NCBI GenBank assembly: GCA_003500765.1
Contig: DNQL01000274.1
Coordinates: 1 to 18,285 of the forward strand
DNA from: Elusimicrobiota bacterium
GTDB lineage: Bacteria > Elusimicrobiota > Elusimicrobia > Elusimicrobiales > UBA9959
Length of the DNA stretch: 18,285 bases
Reading direction: 5' to 3'
Shown: positions 8,382 to 16,774 of the stretch, one piece after another
Layout: every line of letters starts with the position of its first letter
How positions within the stretch are numbered: position 1 is the stretch's first letter
Translations under genes and position numbers: made by a program
The notes under the pieces: generated by a model
What the model was told of the DNA's origin: nothing
What the model saw: the letters and a program-made list of their open reading frames with translations, nothing else
Databases searched by the model: none

Positions 8382-8930
8382 ATGCCTTTCGAGAAAAAAG
8401 AGACCATAATTCCCGGCTGTTTCGAGCTGATACCCCGCGTCCACTCGGACGAGCGCGGCCTTTTCGTCAAGACGTTCCACGACGAGGACTTCCAGTCTTT
8501 GGGCCTTGAGACGGATTTCAGAGAGGAGTATTATTCGTTGTCTAAAAAAGGCGTGCTGCGCGGACTTCATTTCCAGAAGCCGCCGCACGACCACGCGAAG
8601 GTCGTGTATTGCGCGCGGGGCGGGGTCTTCGACGCGGTGCTGGATCTGCGGCGCGACTCGCCTTCCTTCGGCCGGCATTTCTGCGCCGAACTCCGCGCGG
8701 AAAAAGCCAATATGATCTATGTCCCCAAAGGGTGCGCGCACGGTTTTTACGCTCTCTCCGACGAGGCGGCGCTTTTCTATAAGGTGACCTCCGTCCACGC
8801 TCCGGACTCCGACAGCGGGATACTCTGGAATTCGGCCGGCATCCCCTGGCCCGACCGGAACCCGCGGCTTTCCGCGAGGGACGCCGGTTTTGAGACCTTA
8901 GAACAGTACCGCGTCCATCCCGCTTTTTAG
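8382..8930 (+). CDS. RmlC-like cupin epimerase, candidate CDP-4-keto-3,6-dideoxyglucose 5-epimerase (AscE-like)
   Basis: This 182-residue protein aligns along its whole length with the RmlC at 1817: His63 in VLRGLHFQK, RRDSPSFGRHF (90-100), YVPKGCAHGFYALS (113-126) and Asp167 in SARDA. The catalytic Tyr of RmlC (139) is His139 here (FYKVTSVHAPDSDSG), and His51 is Tyr, so it is a paralogue and not a second rhamnose enzyme. It begins one base after the rfbH stop. In the Yersinia ascarylose pathway an RmlC homologue, AscE, inverts C5 of the CDP-4-keto-3,6-dideoxy sugar before reduction by AscF, so this position suggests the same role and an L-configured product. No strong ribosome site precedes the ATG, consistent with translational coupling. 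An epimerase acting on another keto-sugar of the locus is possible. Confidence 0.78.
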   Translation: MPFEKKETIIPGCFELIPRVHSDERGLFVKTFHDEDFQSLGLETDFREEYYSLSKKGVLRGLHFQKPPHDHAKVVYCARGGVFDAVLDLRRDSPSFGRHFCAELRAEKANMIYVPKGCAHGFYALSDEAALFYKVTSVHAPDSDSGILWNSAGIPWPDRNPRLSARDAGFETLEQYRVHPAF

Positions 8931-8937
8931 GCCCCGT

Positions 8938-9681
8938 ATGAAGATCGTCTTCCTCGGCACCAATGGCTGGTACGACACCGCCACGGGTAATACCGTGTGC
9001 GCGCTGATAAAGACGCGCCGCTACGACATCGTGCTCGATGCCGGCAACGGGCTCTACAAGCTGGACCAGTATTGCGACGGGAAGAAGCCCGTTTTTATCC
9101 TGCTTAGTCATTTTCACATCGACCATATCGCCGGACTGCATACGCTGGTCAAATTCAAGTTCAAAAAAGGCCTGACCATCTGCGGTCAGCGCGGCACCCG
9201 CCGCATCCTTAAAAAGTTCGTCGGCAGGCCGTTCACCGTGCCGCTGGAAAAGTTGCCCTATCCCGTTAAAATACTGGAACTGCCGTCGGAGGGAGACCGG
9301 CTCCCTTTCCGCGTTAAGACGCTGCCGCTGGTCCACGCCGACCCGGTGCTGGGCTTCCGACTGGAGCTGGAGGGGAAAACCGTTACCTACTGCACCGACA
9401 CCGGCTACTGTCCCAACGCCCTGGAACTGGCCCGCGGCACCGGCGCGCTGATAACCGAGTGCGCCCACCTGCCCGGCGAGACCAATCCCCTCTGGCCGCA
9501 TTTCAACCCCGAGACCGCCGCCCGCCTGGCCAAAGAAGCCGGCGCCAAAAGACTTATACTGACCCATTTTTCCGCCGAGCGCTACCACAAGCCCGGCCTG
9601 CGGGCCATGGCCCTCCGAATAGCGCGGCGCGCCTTTCCCGGCACAGTGGCCGCCCGGGACGGCCTGAGCATTTCCCTGTAG
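8938..9681 (+). CDS. MBL-fold metallohydrolase (RNase Z-like), role in the sugar locus unknown
   Basis: This 247-residue protein begins FLGTNGWYDTATGNT (5-19), as RNase Z/ElaC-type beta-lactamase-fold proteins do. It holds the zinc motif SHFHIDHIAGL (57-67; H-x-H-x-D-H), His133, Asp154 in YCTDTGY, the acidic/Cys pair at 174-175, and a C-terminal His210 in LILTHFSAERY. A two-metal hydrolase of phosphodiester or related substrates is expected. No signal peptide or membrane segment is seen. It lies 7 bases after the RmlC-like gene and closes the operon before the 108-base gap, so it is probably co-expressed with the CDP-sugar genes. It is too short for the long-form RNase Z and lacks an evident tRNA exosite arm, so tRNA processing is not favoured. 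The substrate cannot be named. Confidence 0.82.
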   Translation: MKIVFLGTNGWYDTATGNTVCALIKTRRYDIVLDAGNGLYKLDQYCDGKKPVFILLSHFHIDHIAGLHTLVKFKFKKGLTICGQRGTRRILKKFVGRPFTVPLEKLPYPVKILELPSEGDRLPFRVKTLPLVHADPVLGFRLELEGKTVTYCTDTGYCPNALELARGTGALITECAHLPGETNPLWPHFNPETAARLAKEAGAKRLILTHFSAERYHKPGLRAMALRIARRAFPGTVAARDGLSISL

Positions 9682-9686
9682 TCTTT

Positions 9687-9714
9687 TTTTACCTTTCCGG
9701 CCTTTTGCTATAAT
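9687..9714 (+). promoter_or_regulatory. Putative sigma-70-type promoter with extended -10 upstream of gmd
   Basis: TATAAT at 9709-9714 is a perfect -10 hexamer and is preceded by TGC (9706-9708), forming an extended -10. The upstream T-rich stretch offers only a weak -35 (TTTTAC at 9687-9692, 16-base spacing). Transcription would start near 9721. It lies in the only gap above 30 bases in the window and would drive the GDP-sugar genes independently of the upstream operon. Confidence 0.6.
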
Positions 9715-9727
9715 ATAGATATCAATA

Positions 9728-9750
9728 ACGGGCGTGGGCCCGTCGTTTTT
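9728..9750 (+). terminator. Hairpin with T-run in the gmd leader: weak intrinsic terminator or attenuator
   Basis: ACGGGC (9728-9733) pairs with GCCCGT (9738-9743) across the 4-base loop GTGG, and a run of five T follows at 9746-9750 after a CG spacer. The 6-bp GC-rich stem plus T-run resembles a rho-independent terminator. It lies downstream of the predicted promoter start (about 9721), so it would act both on read-through from the MBL-fold gene and on the new transcript's leader. The short stem makes strong termination doubtful. Confidence 0.4.
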
Positions 9751-9789
9751 CATTATATCGCCGTCAGCGGTCTATGGAGGCAACTTCGG

Positions 9790-10917
9790 ATGAAAAAGGC
9801 GCTTATTACGGGCATCACAGGCCAGGACGGCTTCTATCTCGCGGAACTCCTTCTCGGCAAAGGCTATGAAGTCCACGGACTGCGCCGCCGTTCCGCTTCC
9901 CATAATACCGCCCGCATAGACCATATCTGCGACCTGGCCAACCCCGGGGCCTCCAAGGTCAAGCTGCATTACGGCGACCTGACAGATTCCACCAACCTCA
10001 CCCGCGTCATATCGGAGATAAAGCCCGACGAGATCTACAACCTGGGCGCGCAGAGCCACGTGGCGGTCAGTTTCGACGCGCCGGAATACACCGCGGACTG
10101 CGACGGCCTGGGCACGATGCGCATACTGGAGTCGGTGCGCCTGCTGGGCCTGGCCAAAAAGACCCGCATTTACCAAGCGTCCACCTCTGAGCTTTACGGC
10201 AAGGTCCGCGAGATACCCCAGAGCGAAAAGACCCCTTTCCATCCCCGCAGCCCCTACGGCGTGGCCAAGATGTACGCCTACTGGATAACCGTCAATTACC
10301 GAGAGTCGTACGACATGTTCGCCTGCAACGGGATACTCTTCAATCACGAGAGCCCTCTGCGCGGCGAGGAATTCGTCACCCGCAAGATCACCCGCGCGCT
10401 GGGACGGATACTGCTGGGCGTGCAGCCCTGCCTCTACCTGGGCAATATGAACGCCCTGCGCGACTGGGGCCACGCCCGCGACTATGTCCGCGCCATGTGG
10501 CTGATACTGCAGCAGAAGCGCCCCGATGATTTCGTGATAGCCACAGGGAAACAGTATTCGGTGCGCCGCTTCGTAGAGATGGCCGCCGGCGAGATAGGCG
10601 TGAGACTGGCCTGGAAGGGCAAAGGCCCGGCGGAGGCCGGCGTGGTGAAGTCCGTTGAGCCTGTCGACGGCGTGGACCCCCGCGATATAAAGATAAAAAA
10701 AGGCGATACTATCGTGAGGGTGGACCCCCGTTTCTACCGGCCGGCGGAAGTCGAGACGCTGCTGGGAGACCCGTCCAAATCCAGGAAAGTCCTGGGCTGG
10801 AAGCCGGAGATCTCCACGGATATGCTGGCCGCGGAGATGGCCGCTTCCGACCTGCGGCTGGCGCTGAGCGAAATGCACCTGCGCCGCGGCGGCTACGCCG
10901 CCCTTAAGAATTGCTGA
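9790..10917 (+). CDS. gmd: GDP-mannose 4,6-dehydratase (E. coli/colanic-type)
   Basis: Gmd converts GDP-D-mannose to GDP-4-keto-6-deoxy-D-mannose, the shared precursor of GDP-L-fucose, GDP-D-rhamnose and GDP-perosamine. The 375-residue length fits the E. coli type (about 373). Motifs: [16 protein letters not shown] (7-22), the NADP-binding [15 protein letters not shown] (31-45), GDLTDSTNL (62-70), the active-site STSELYG (131-137), Tyr156 and Lys160 in [26 protein letters not shown] (179-199) and [16 protein letters not shown]. The catalytic set is complete. It starts the second operon with its own promoter and ribosome site, and its TGA overlaps the next ATG by one base. None of the known users of the product (Fcl/WcaG, Rmd, Per) is in the window. 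Confidence 0.96.
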   Translation: MKKALITGITGQDGFYLAELLLGKGYEVHGLRRRSASHNTARIDHICDLANPGASKVKLHYGDLTDSTNLTRVISEIKPDEIYNLGAQSHVAVSFDAPEYTADCDGLGTMRILESVRLLGLAKKTRIYQASTSELYGKVREIPQSEKTPFHPRSPYGVAKMYAYWITVNYRESYDMFACNGILFNHESPLRGEEFVTRKITRALGRILLGVQPCLYLGNMNALRDWGHARDYVRAMWLILQQKRPDDFVIATGKQYSVRRFVEMAAGEIGVRLAWKGKGPAEAGVVKSVEPVDGVDPRDIKIKKGDTIVRVDPRFYRPAEVETLLGDPSKSRKVLGWKPEISTDMLAAEMAASDLRLALSEMHLRRGGYAALKNC

Positions 10918-11945
10918 TGAAGAAAGCTCTGATAACCGGATATCGAGGCCAGGACGGGGCGTACCTGTCCCGCCTGCTGCTTGAAAAAGGCTACGAGGTC
11001 TACGGCACCGACGTTCCCGGCGACGCCGGAGTCTGGCGCCTGCGCGAACTGGGGATAGAGGGCAAGGTCAAAGAGGTCCGGCTGGACCTGATGGACGAGC
11101 CCGGCATCCGTTCTGCCCTTGAAGCGGTCCGTCCCGACGAGATATACAACTTCGCCGCGCAGAGCTTTGTTCTGACTTCTTTCACTCACCCCGTTCTCAC
11201 TGCGGAGATAAATGCCGTGGGGGTAGCCAGGTTGCTGGAGTCGGTCCGCAAGGTCGTGCCGGAGGCCCGCTTTTTCCAGGCCAGCACGGCGGAACTTTTC
11301 GGCAGCGTGGGCAACGCCCAGAAGAACGAGACCACCGATTTTCATCCCAAGAGTCCGTACGCGGTCAGCAAACTTTACGCCCACTGGATAACAGTCAACT
11401 ACCGCCAGGCCCATAAAATGTACGCCTGCAACGGCATACTCTTCAACCACGAGAGCCCTCTGCGGGGCGAGCAGTTCGTCACCCGGAAGATAGCCGCCGC
11501 GGTGGCCCGCATAAGCCGGGGGCTGCAGGAGAAGGTCGCCGTCGGCAACCTGGACGCGCTGCGCGACTGGGGCTACGCCAAGGAATACGTCGAGGGCATG
11601 TGGAGCATGCTGCAGCAGCCCGAGCCTGACGACTATATCCTGGCAACCGGCGAGGTCCACTCCGTGCGCGAATTCATCTCCGGGGCGTTCTCCGCCGCCG
11701 GCATAAAGCTCGAATGGCGCGGCGGCGGCCTCTCTGAAAAAGGCGTGGCCGCATCGAGCGGGAAGACGCTGGTAGAGATCTCCGAAGAGTTCTACCGTCC
11801 CGCCGACGTCAAGGAACTGGTCGGCGACGCCGGCAAGGCCAGACGCGTTCTAGGATGGGAGGCGCGCACCAAATTCGAGGAGCTGACCCGCATAATGATA
11901 GAGGCCGAACTCGCCCGCTTGGACGGAAAGAAGGTGCAACTATGA
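10917..11945 (+). CDS. Second Gmd-family dehydratase (Pseudomonas A-band type), divergent
   Basis: This 342-residue protein is a Gmd paralogue of a different subfamily from its neighbour. The WRLRELGIEGK segment (40-50) and shorter length match the Pseudomonas A-band (D-rhamnose) Gmd type. It keeps GYRGQDGAYLSRLLLEKGY (8-26), NFAAQSFVLTSF (78-89), Tyr148 and Lys152 in [19 protein letters not shown] (171-184) and GNLDALRDWG. Two features are unusual: the active-site Thr-Ser-Glu is Thr-Ala-Glu (STAELFG, 123-129), and the Arg-rich NADP loop is replaced by TDVPGDAG (31-38), with an Asp after strand 2 that would suit NAD better. It could be a second GDP-mannose dehydratase, one with altered substrate, or a non-catalytic partner. 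Start ATG 10917 overlaps the gmd stop by one base; a TTG two codons upstream is less likely. Confidence 0.85.
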   Translation: MKKALITGYRGQDGAYLSRLLLEKGYEVYGTDVPGDAGVWRLRELGIEGKVKEVRLDLMDEPGIRSALEAVRPDEIYNFAAQSFVLTSFTHPVLTAEINAVGVARLLESVRKVVPEARFFQASTAELFGSVGNAQKNETTDFHPKSPYAVSKLYAHWITVNYRQAHKMYACNGILFNHESPLRGEQFVTRKIAAAVARISRGLQEKVAVGNLDALRDWGYAKEYVEGMWSMLQQPEPDDYILATGEVHSVREFISGAFSAAGIKLEWRGGGLSEKGVAASSGKTLVEISEEFYRPADVKELVGDAGKARRVLGWEARTKFEELTRIMIEAELARLDGKKVQL

Positions 11946-13341
11946 AGGCTGTGATACTCGCCGGCGGGTCCGGCACCCGGCTGTGGCCGGTCTCGCGCTA
12001 TGGCCTGCCCAAGCAGTTCATAAAGCTCAACGGGGGAAAATCGCTGCTCTGCCAGACAGTGGAGCGCCTGGCGGCCGTGGTGCCGCTCAAGGATATCTTC
12101 GTCATCACCAACGAGGATTACCGCTTCCACGTGCAGGAGGACCTTCGCTCGGTCTCTCCGGCCATAGCCGATAATGTCATCCTCGAGCCCGTCGGCCGCA
12201 ATACCGCGCCGGCCATCGCGCTGGTCATGAAATACTGCCAGGAGAAGCTCAAGTGCGGCAAGGACGAGGTTATATTCATATGTCCTTCCGACCACATAAT
12301 AGAGCCGGTGGAAAAATTCGCCGCCTACGCCGCTCAGGCTGAGGCAGCCGCCAAGGCCGGCGGCATAGTGACCTTCGGCATAAAGCCTTCCCGCCCCGAG
12401 ACCGGTTACGGCTATATCCGCAAAGGCTCATCCCAGGGCGGGGGAGTGTTCAAGGTCGCCAGGTTCGCGGAGAAGCCGGACCTGAAGACCGCCGAGGGAT
12501 ATCTTAAGGCGGGCGACCATTACTGGAATTCGGGAATGTTCTCGTTCACTATCGGCACTATGCTCTCTGAATTCAAGGCTTACGCTCCGGAGATAAGCCG
12601 CCGCATGAGCTCTTCTTTCACGAGGATGGTCTCCGAATTTAAAACGATGCCGTCCATCTCCATCGACTACGCGGTCATGGAAAAGTCGAAGAAATCATCG
12701 GTCCTCCCGATGAGCATCCTCTGGTCCGACGTAGGCTCCTGGGACTCGCTGCACGAGGTCGTAAAACCCAACGCCTCGGGCAACGTCAATATCGGCGATG
12801 TGCTGGCCCTGGACACCCAAAATACCACGGTATACGGCGGCAAGCGCCTCATCTCAGCTGTCGGCGTTAAGGACCTCATCATTATCGACACTGAGGACGC
12901 CCTGCTGGTTGTGAAGAAAGGTCAGGCCCAACGGGTCAAGGAAGTGGTGGACGCGCTCAAGGAGCGCAAGCGCAAGGAAGTGGTGGAGCATACCACCACC
13001 TACCGTCCCTGGGGGTCCTACACCATCCTGGAAGAAGGGCCGCGCTATAAGATCAAGCGTATCGTAGTTAAGCCCAACCAGAAGCTCAGCCACCAGCTCC
13101 ATTACCATCGCAGCGAACACTGGATAATCGTGAAGGGTGCGGCCAAGGTTACCATCGGGAAAAAAGCCTCGATGATACACGAGAACGAGAGCACCTACGT
13201 TCCCAAATCCACTTCTCACCGGCTGGAGAATCCCGGCCGTGTGCCGCTGGAGATGATAGAGGTGCAGAACGGGGAATACACCGGCGAGGACGATATAGTC
13301 CGGTTCGGGGACATTTACGGCAGGGGAGCCAAGGGGAAGAA

Positions 13342-13345
<4 letters not shown>
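11942..13345 (+). CDS. manC: Bifunctional mannose-1-phosphate guanylyltransferase / mannose-6-phosphate isomerase
   Basis: ManC makes GDP-mannose from GTP and mannose-1-phosphate, and its C-terminal cupin domain interconverts fructose-6-P and mannose-6-P. The 467-residue length is typical of the two-domain form. Domain 1 (1 to about 340) has GGSGTRLWPVSR (8-19), LPKQF (22-26), EPVGRNTAPAIAL and FAEKPD, where F-V-E-K-P is usual. Domain 2 (about 354 to 460) begins YRPWGSYTIL and has the zinc-site QLHYHRSEHWIIV (385-397) and a terminal DDIVRFGDIYGR. The ATG at 11942 lies in an ATGA overlap with the second Gmd gene and follows AAGGTG (11931-11936). It feeds substrate to the two Gmd enzymes. No phosphomannomutase (ManB) is in the window, so that step must come from elsewhere. 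Confidence 0.96.
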
Positions 13346-14617
<1,272 letters not shown>

Positions 14618-14622
<5 letters not shown>

Positions 14623-14630
14623 ATTTTATA
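14618..14630 (+). repeat. AT-only inverted repeat at the boundary before pseB
   Basis: TATAAA (14618-14623), one T, then TTTATA (14625-14630) form a perfect 6-bp inverted repeat that includes the stop codon of the preceding gene. It sits in the 26-base gap before pseB, where the base composition drops. The hexamers also resemble -10 elements, so a promoter for the pse genes is possible, but no convincing -35 was seen. Confidence 0.35.
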
Positions 14631-14648
14631 TCTAAAAGAGAGGAACCC

Positions 14649-15617
14649 ATGAACTGGAAAAACAAAACAATACTCCTAACGGGCGGGACGGGATCTTTTG
14701 GTAAAAAATTTACTGAAATCCTTTTACGTACCAGAAAGCCCAAGGTTGTTCGTATATTCAGTCGGGATGAACTGAAGCAGTGGGAAATGGAAAAAAAATT
14801 TGGTGGGGATAAGAGGCTTCGTTTTCTTTTGGGAGACATTCGAAATGCGGACAGGTTGCATAGGGCGATGGAGGGAGTGGACATAGTCGTTCATGCGGCC
14901 GCTTTGAAGCAGGTGCCAGCCTGTGAATATAACCCTTTCGAGGCGGTCATGACCAATGTTATAGGCGGAGAGAATATTATTAATTCGGCTCTGGATCATA
15001 ATGTCGAGAAGGTCCTGGCGATATCCACAGATAAAGCTGTAAACCCGGTTAATCTTTACGGGGCGACCAAGATGTGCATGGAGAAGCTGTTCGTGGCGGC
15101 CAATCATTACGCAGGCAACGAGCGTCCTACCCGTATGGCCTGTGCTCGTTATGGCAATGTCGTTGGTTCCCGCGGCAGTGTAATCCCGGTCTTCAAAGCT
15201 CAGCGGGATACGGGGAAGCTTACACTGACCGATCCGCGAATGACGAGATTCTGGCTTACACTGGATCAAGGTGTGGAGTTCGTTATCCGATGTATAGAGA
15301 ATATGCATGGCGGCGAAGTTTTTGTGCCCAAAATCCCTTCCATGAAAATGACCGAGTTGGCCAAGGCTATTGCTCCCGAATGCAGGGTTAAAGTAACGGG
15401 CATACGGCCCGGTGAGAAGTTGCATGAGTGCCTGCTCACTGAGGACGAGTCCCGGCACGCAATCGACCTCGGAAAACATTTCGTCATCCTGCCCGAGGGG
15501 CAGATGTGGGGCTTCAAAGGCTACAAGGGTGGCAAAAAACTGCCCGAGGGTTTCCGTTACGCCAGCGACAACAACACCGAGTGGCTCACCGGCAAGCAGC
15601 TTCTGAAGATGATCTGA
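14649..15617 (+). CDS. pseB: UDP-N-acetylglucosamine 4,6-dehydratase (inverting)
   Basis: PseB (FlaA1) converts UDP-GlcNAc to the UDP-2-acetamido-2,6-dideoxy-4-keto-L-arabino sugar, the first step to pseudaminic acid. The 322-residue SDR protein has LLTGGTGSFGKKF (9-21), FSRDELKQWEME, GDIRN, VVHAAALKQVPACEYNP, the short-form active site STDKAVNPVNLYGATK (Tyr and Lys of YGATK), CARYGNVVGSRGSVIPVF and TDPRMTRFWLTL, all typical of soluble PseB and not of membrane-bound CapD. ATG 14649 follows AGAGGA (14639-14644). Codon use changes inside the gene: about 40 percent of third positions are G/C in the first 30 codons, against about 83 percent in the last 42, suggesting a recombination joint or recent acquisition. 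The next gene begins 2 bases after its stop. Confidence 0.94.
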   Translation: MNWKNKTILLTGGTGSFGKKFTEILLRTRKPKVVRIFSRDELKQWEMEKKFGGDKRLRFLLGDIRNADRLHRAMEGVDIVVHAAALKQVPACEYNPFEAVMTNVIGGENIINSALDHNVEKVLAISTDKAVNPVNLYGATKMCMEKLFVAANHYAGNERPTRMACARYGNVVGSRGSVIPVFKAQRDTGKLTLTDPRMTRFWLTLDQGVEFVIRCIENMHGGEVFVPKIPSMKMTELAKAIAPECRVKVTGIRPGEKLHECLLTEDESRHAIDLGKHFVILPEGQMWGFKGYKGGKKLPEGFRYASDNNTEWLTGKQLLKMI

Positions 15618-15619
15618 CC

Positions 15620-16774
15620 ATGAAATTCATCCCTTACGGCAGGCAACATATCGACAAAGGCGATATCGCCGCGGTAGCGGCAGTCCTGGGGGGTGACTGG
15701 CTGACCCAGGGCCCCAAAATAGCGCAATTCGAGAAGGCCCTCTGCGCCTTTACCGGCGCCCGGTACGCCGTGGCCGTGGCCAACGGCACGGCGGCGCTGC
15801 ATATAGCGGCCCTGGCCGCCGGGGTAAAGCCCGGCGACGAGGTCATAACCTCCCCGATAACCTTCGCCGCCTCCGCAAACGCGGTGCTTTACACCGGAGG
15901 GAAACCGGTCTTCGCCGATATTCAGGCAGATACCGGCAATATCGACCCGGCGCGGATAGAGGAAAAGATTACCCGCCGCACCAAGGCCATAATCCCCGTG
16001 CATTTCTCCGGCCATCCCTGCGAGATGGATAAGATAAGCCGGCTCGCCAAAAAGAGAAAACTCCTCGTCATCGAGGACGCCGCGCACGCGCTCGGCTCCG
16101 AGTACAAGGGCGGCAAGGTCGGCAACTGCCGCTACTGCGACATGGCCATACTGAGTTTCCACCCGGTCAAACTCATTACCACCGGAGAGGGTGGCGCCGT
16201 GCTCACCAACAGCAGGAAACTGTATGAGAAGTTGATGCTATTGCGTACGCATGGCATCACCAAGGACCCTTCGAAGCTGACAAATGCCGGCCCGTACGAC
16301 GGGGCCTGGTACCACGAAATGCAGACGCTGGGCTTCAACTATCGCATTACTGACTTTCAGTGCGCTCTGGGAACGTCACAATTGAAAAAACTCCCGGCTT
16401 TCCTCGCCGCGAGGCGCAGGGTAGTCCGGTTCTACGAGAAAGAACTTTCAGGGGTGCCGGGACTTGCCCTTCCCGTTGAAAAGTCTTACGCCAAGTCAGC
16501 ATGGCACCTTTACCCGGTGAGGGTTAAGGACGCTAAGACGCGTAAAATCGTCTTTGATCTGCTGCGGACCGCCGGCATAGGAGCACAGGTGCATTACCTG
16601 CCTGTCTATCTGCACCCATATTACAGGCGCTTGGGTTATAAGAAGGGCCTTTGTCCTAATGCTGAGCGTTTCTACGAGGGCGAAATATCCATACCGATGT
16701 TTCAAGATTTAAAAATATCTGAAACCGCTTTTGTCGCTAGACGGCTTAAGAAAGCCTTTGAATCCCTTTTATGA
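15620..16774 (+). CDS. pseC: UDP-4-keto-6-deoxy-N-acetyl-L-altrosamine 4-aminotransferase
   Basis: PseC, a PLP-dependent DegT/DnrJ/EryC1 aminotransferase, places the C4 amino group on the PseB product using glutamate. The 384-residue protein starts MKFIPYGRQHID, as PseC proteins do, and has GDWLTQGPKIAQFE (25-38), ANGTAALHIAALA (54-66), SPITFAASANAVLYTGGKPVFADI (78-101), the PLP phosphate/Asp region IEDAAHALGS (151-160; Asp153) and the PLP lysine Lys184 in SFHPVKLITTGEGG (179-192). Compare RfbH at 7040, where this lysine is His. ATG 15620 was chosen from homologue starts; the frame is open further upstream. The first half is GC-rich and the last third AT-richer. It overlaps the next gene by four bases. 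A different keto-sugar aminotransferase is possible, but pseB and pseG on either side support this call. Confidence 0.9.
   Translation: MKFIPYGRQHIDKGDIAAVAAVLGGDWLTQGPKIAQFEKALCAFTGARYAVAVANGTAALHIAALAAGVKPGDEVITSPITFAASANAVLYTGGKPVFADIQADTGNIDPARIEEKITRRTKAIIPVHFSGHPCEMDKISRLAKKRKLLVIEDAAHALGSEYKGGKVGNCRYCDMAILSFHPVKLITTGEGGAVLTNSRKLYEKLMLLRTHGITKDPSKLTNAGPYDGAWYHEMQTLGFNYRITDFQCALGTSQLKKLPAFLAARRRVVRFYEKELSGVPGLALPVEKSYAKSAWHLYPVRVKDAKTRKIVFDLLRTAGIGAQVHYLPVYLHPYYRRLGYKKGLCPNAERFYEGEISIPMFQDLKISETAFVARRLKKAFESLL

Larger units (their letters stand above)
9682..9789 (+). other. Intergenic leader between the CDP-sugar operon and gmd
   Basis: This 108-base gap is the longest non-coding stretch in the window. 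It holds a T-run just after the stop (9684-9690), the extended -10 promoter, the leader hairpin, and a strong ribosome site GGAGG (9776-9780) 9 bases before the gmd ATG. About 25 bases between 9751 and 9775 show nothing recognisable. Confidence 0.7.

Noticed and set aside
9682..9702. Intrinsic terminator right after the MBL-fold gene
   Set aside because: A run of seven T is present at 9684-9690, but no stable GC-rich stem precedes it; only a 4-base GGCC match with the distant 9699-9702 was found.
8542..9753. Long minus-strand open frame of 403 codons across the epimerase and MBL-fold genes
   Set aside because: It is antisense to two genes with clear family motifs, has low-complexity Gly/Arg/Ala-rich content typical of GC-rich shadow frames, and shows no recognisable domain.
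9772..10878. Minus-strand open frame of 368 codons opposite gmd
   Set aside because: It parallels a similar frame opposite the second Gmd; both are reverse-complement reflections of conserved Gmd codons, not genes.
10917..11945. GDP-4-keto-6-deoxymannose reductase (Rmd) or GDP-fucose synthase
   Set aside because: The sequence follows the Gmd family across its length, including the GQDG and NHESPLRG segments, and does not show the GxxGxxG start typical of Rmd or Fcl; a changed function remains possible and is reported as a finding.
15620..16774. Perosamine synthase (Per/RfbE) using the Gmd product
   Set aside because: The DegT-fold aminotransferase could in principle act on GDP-4-keto-6-deoxymannose, but its MKFIPYGRQHID start and placement between pseB and pseG favour PseC.
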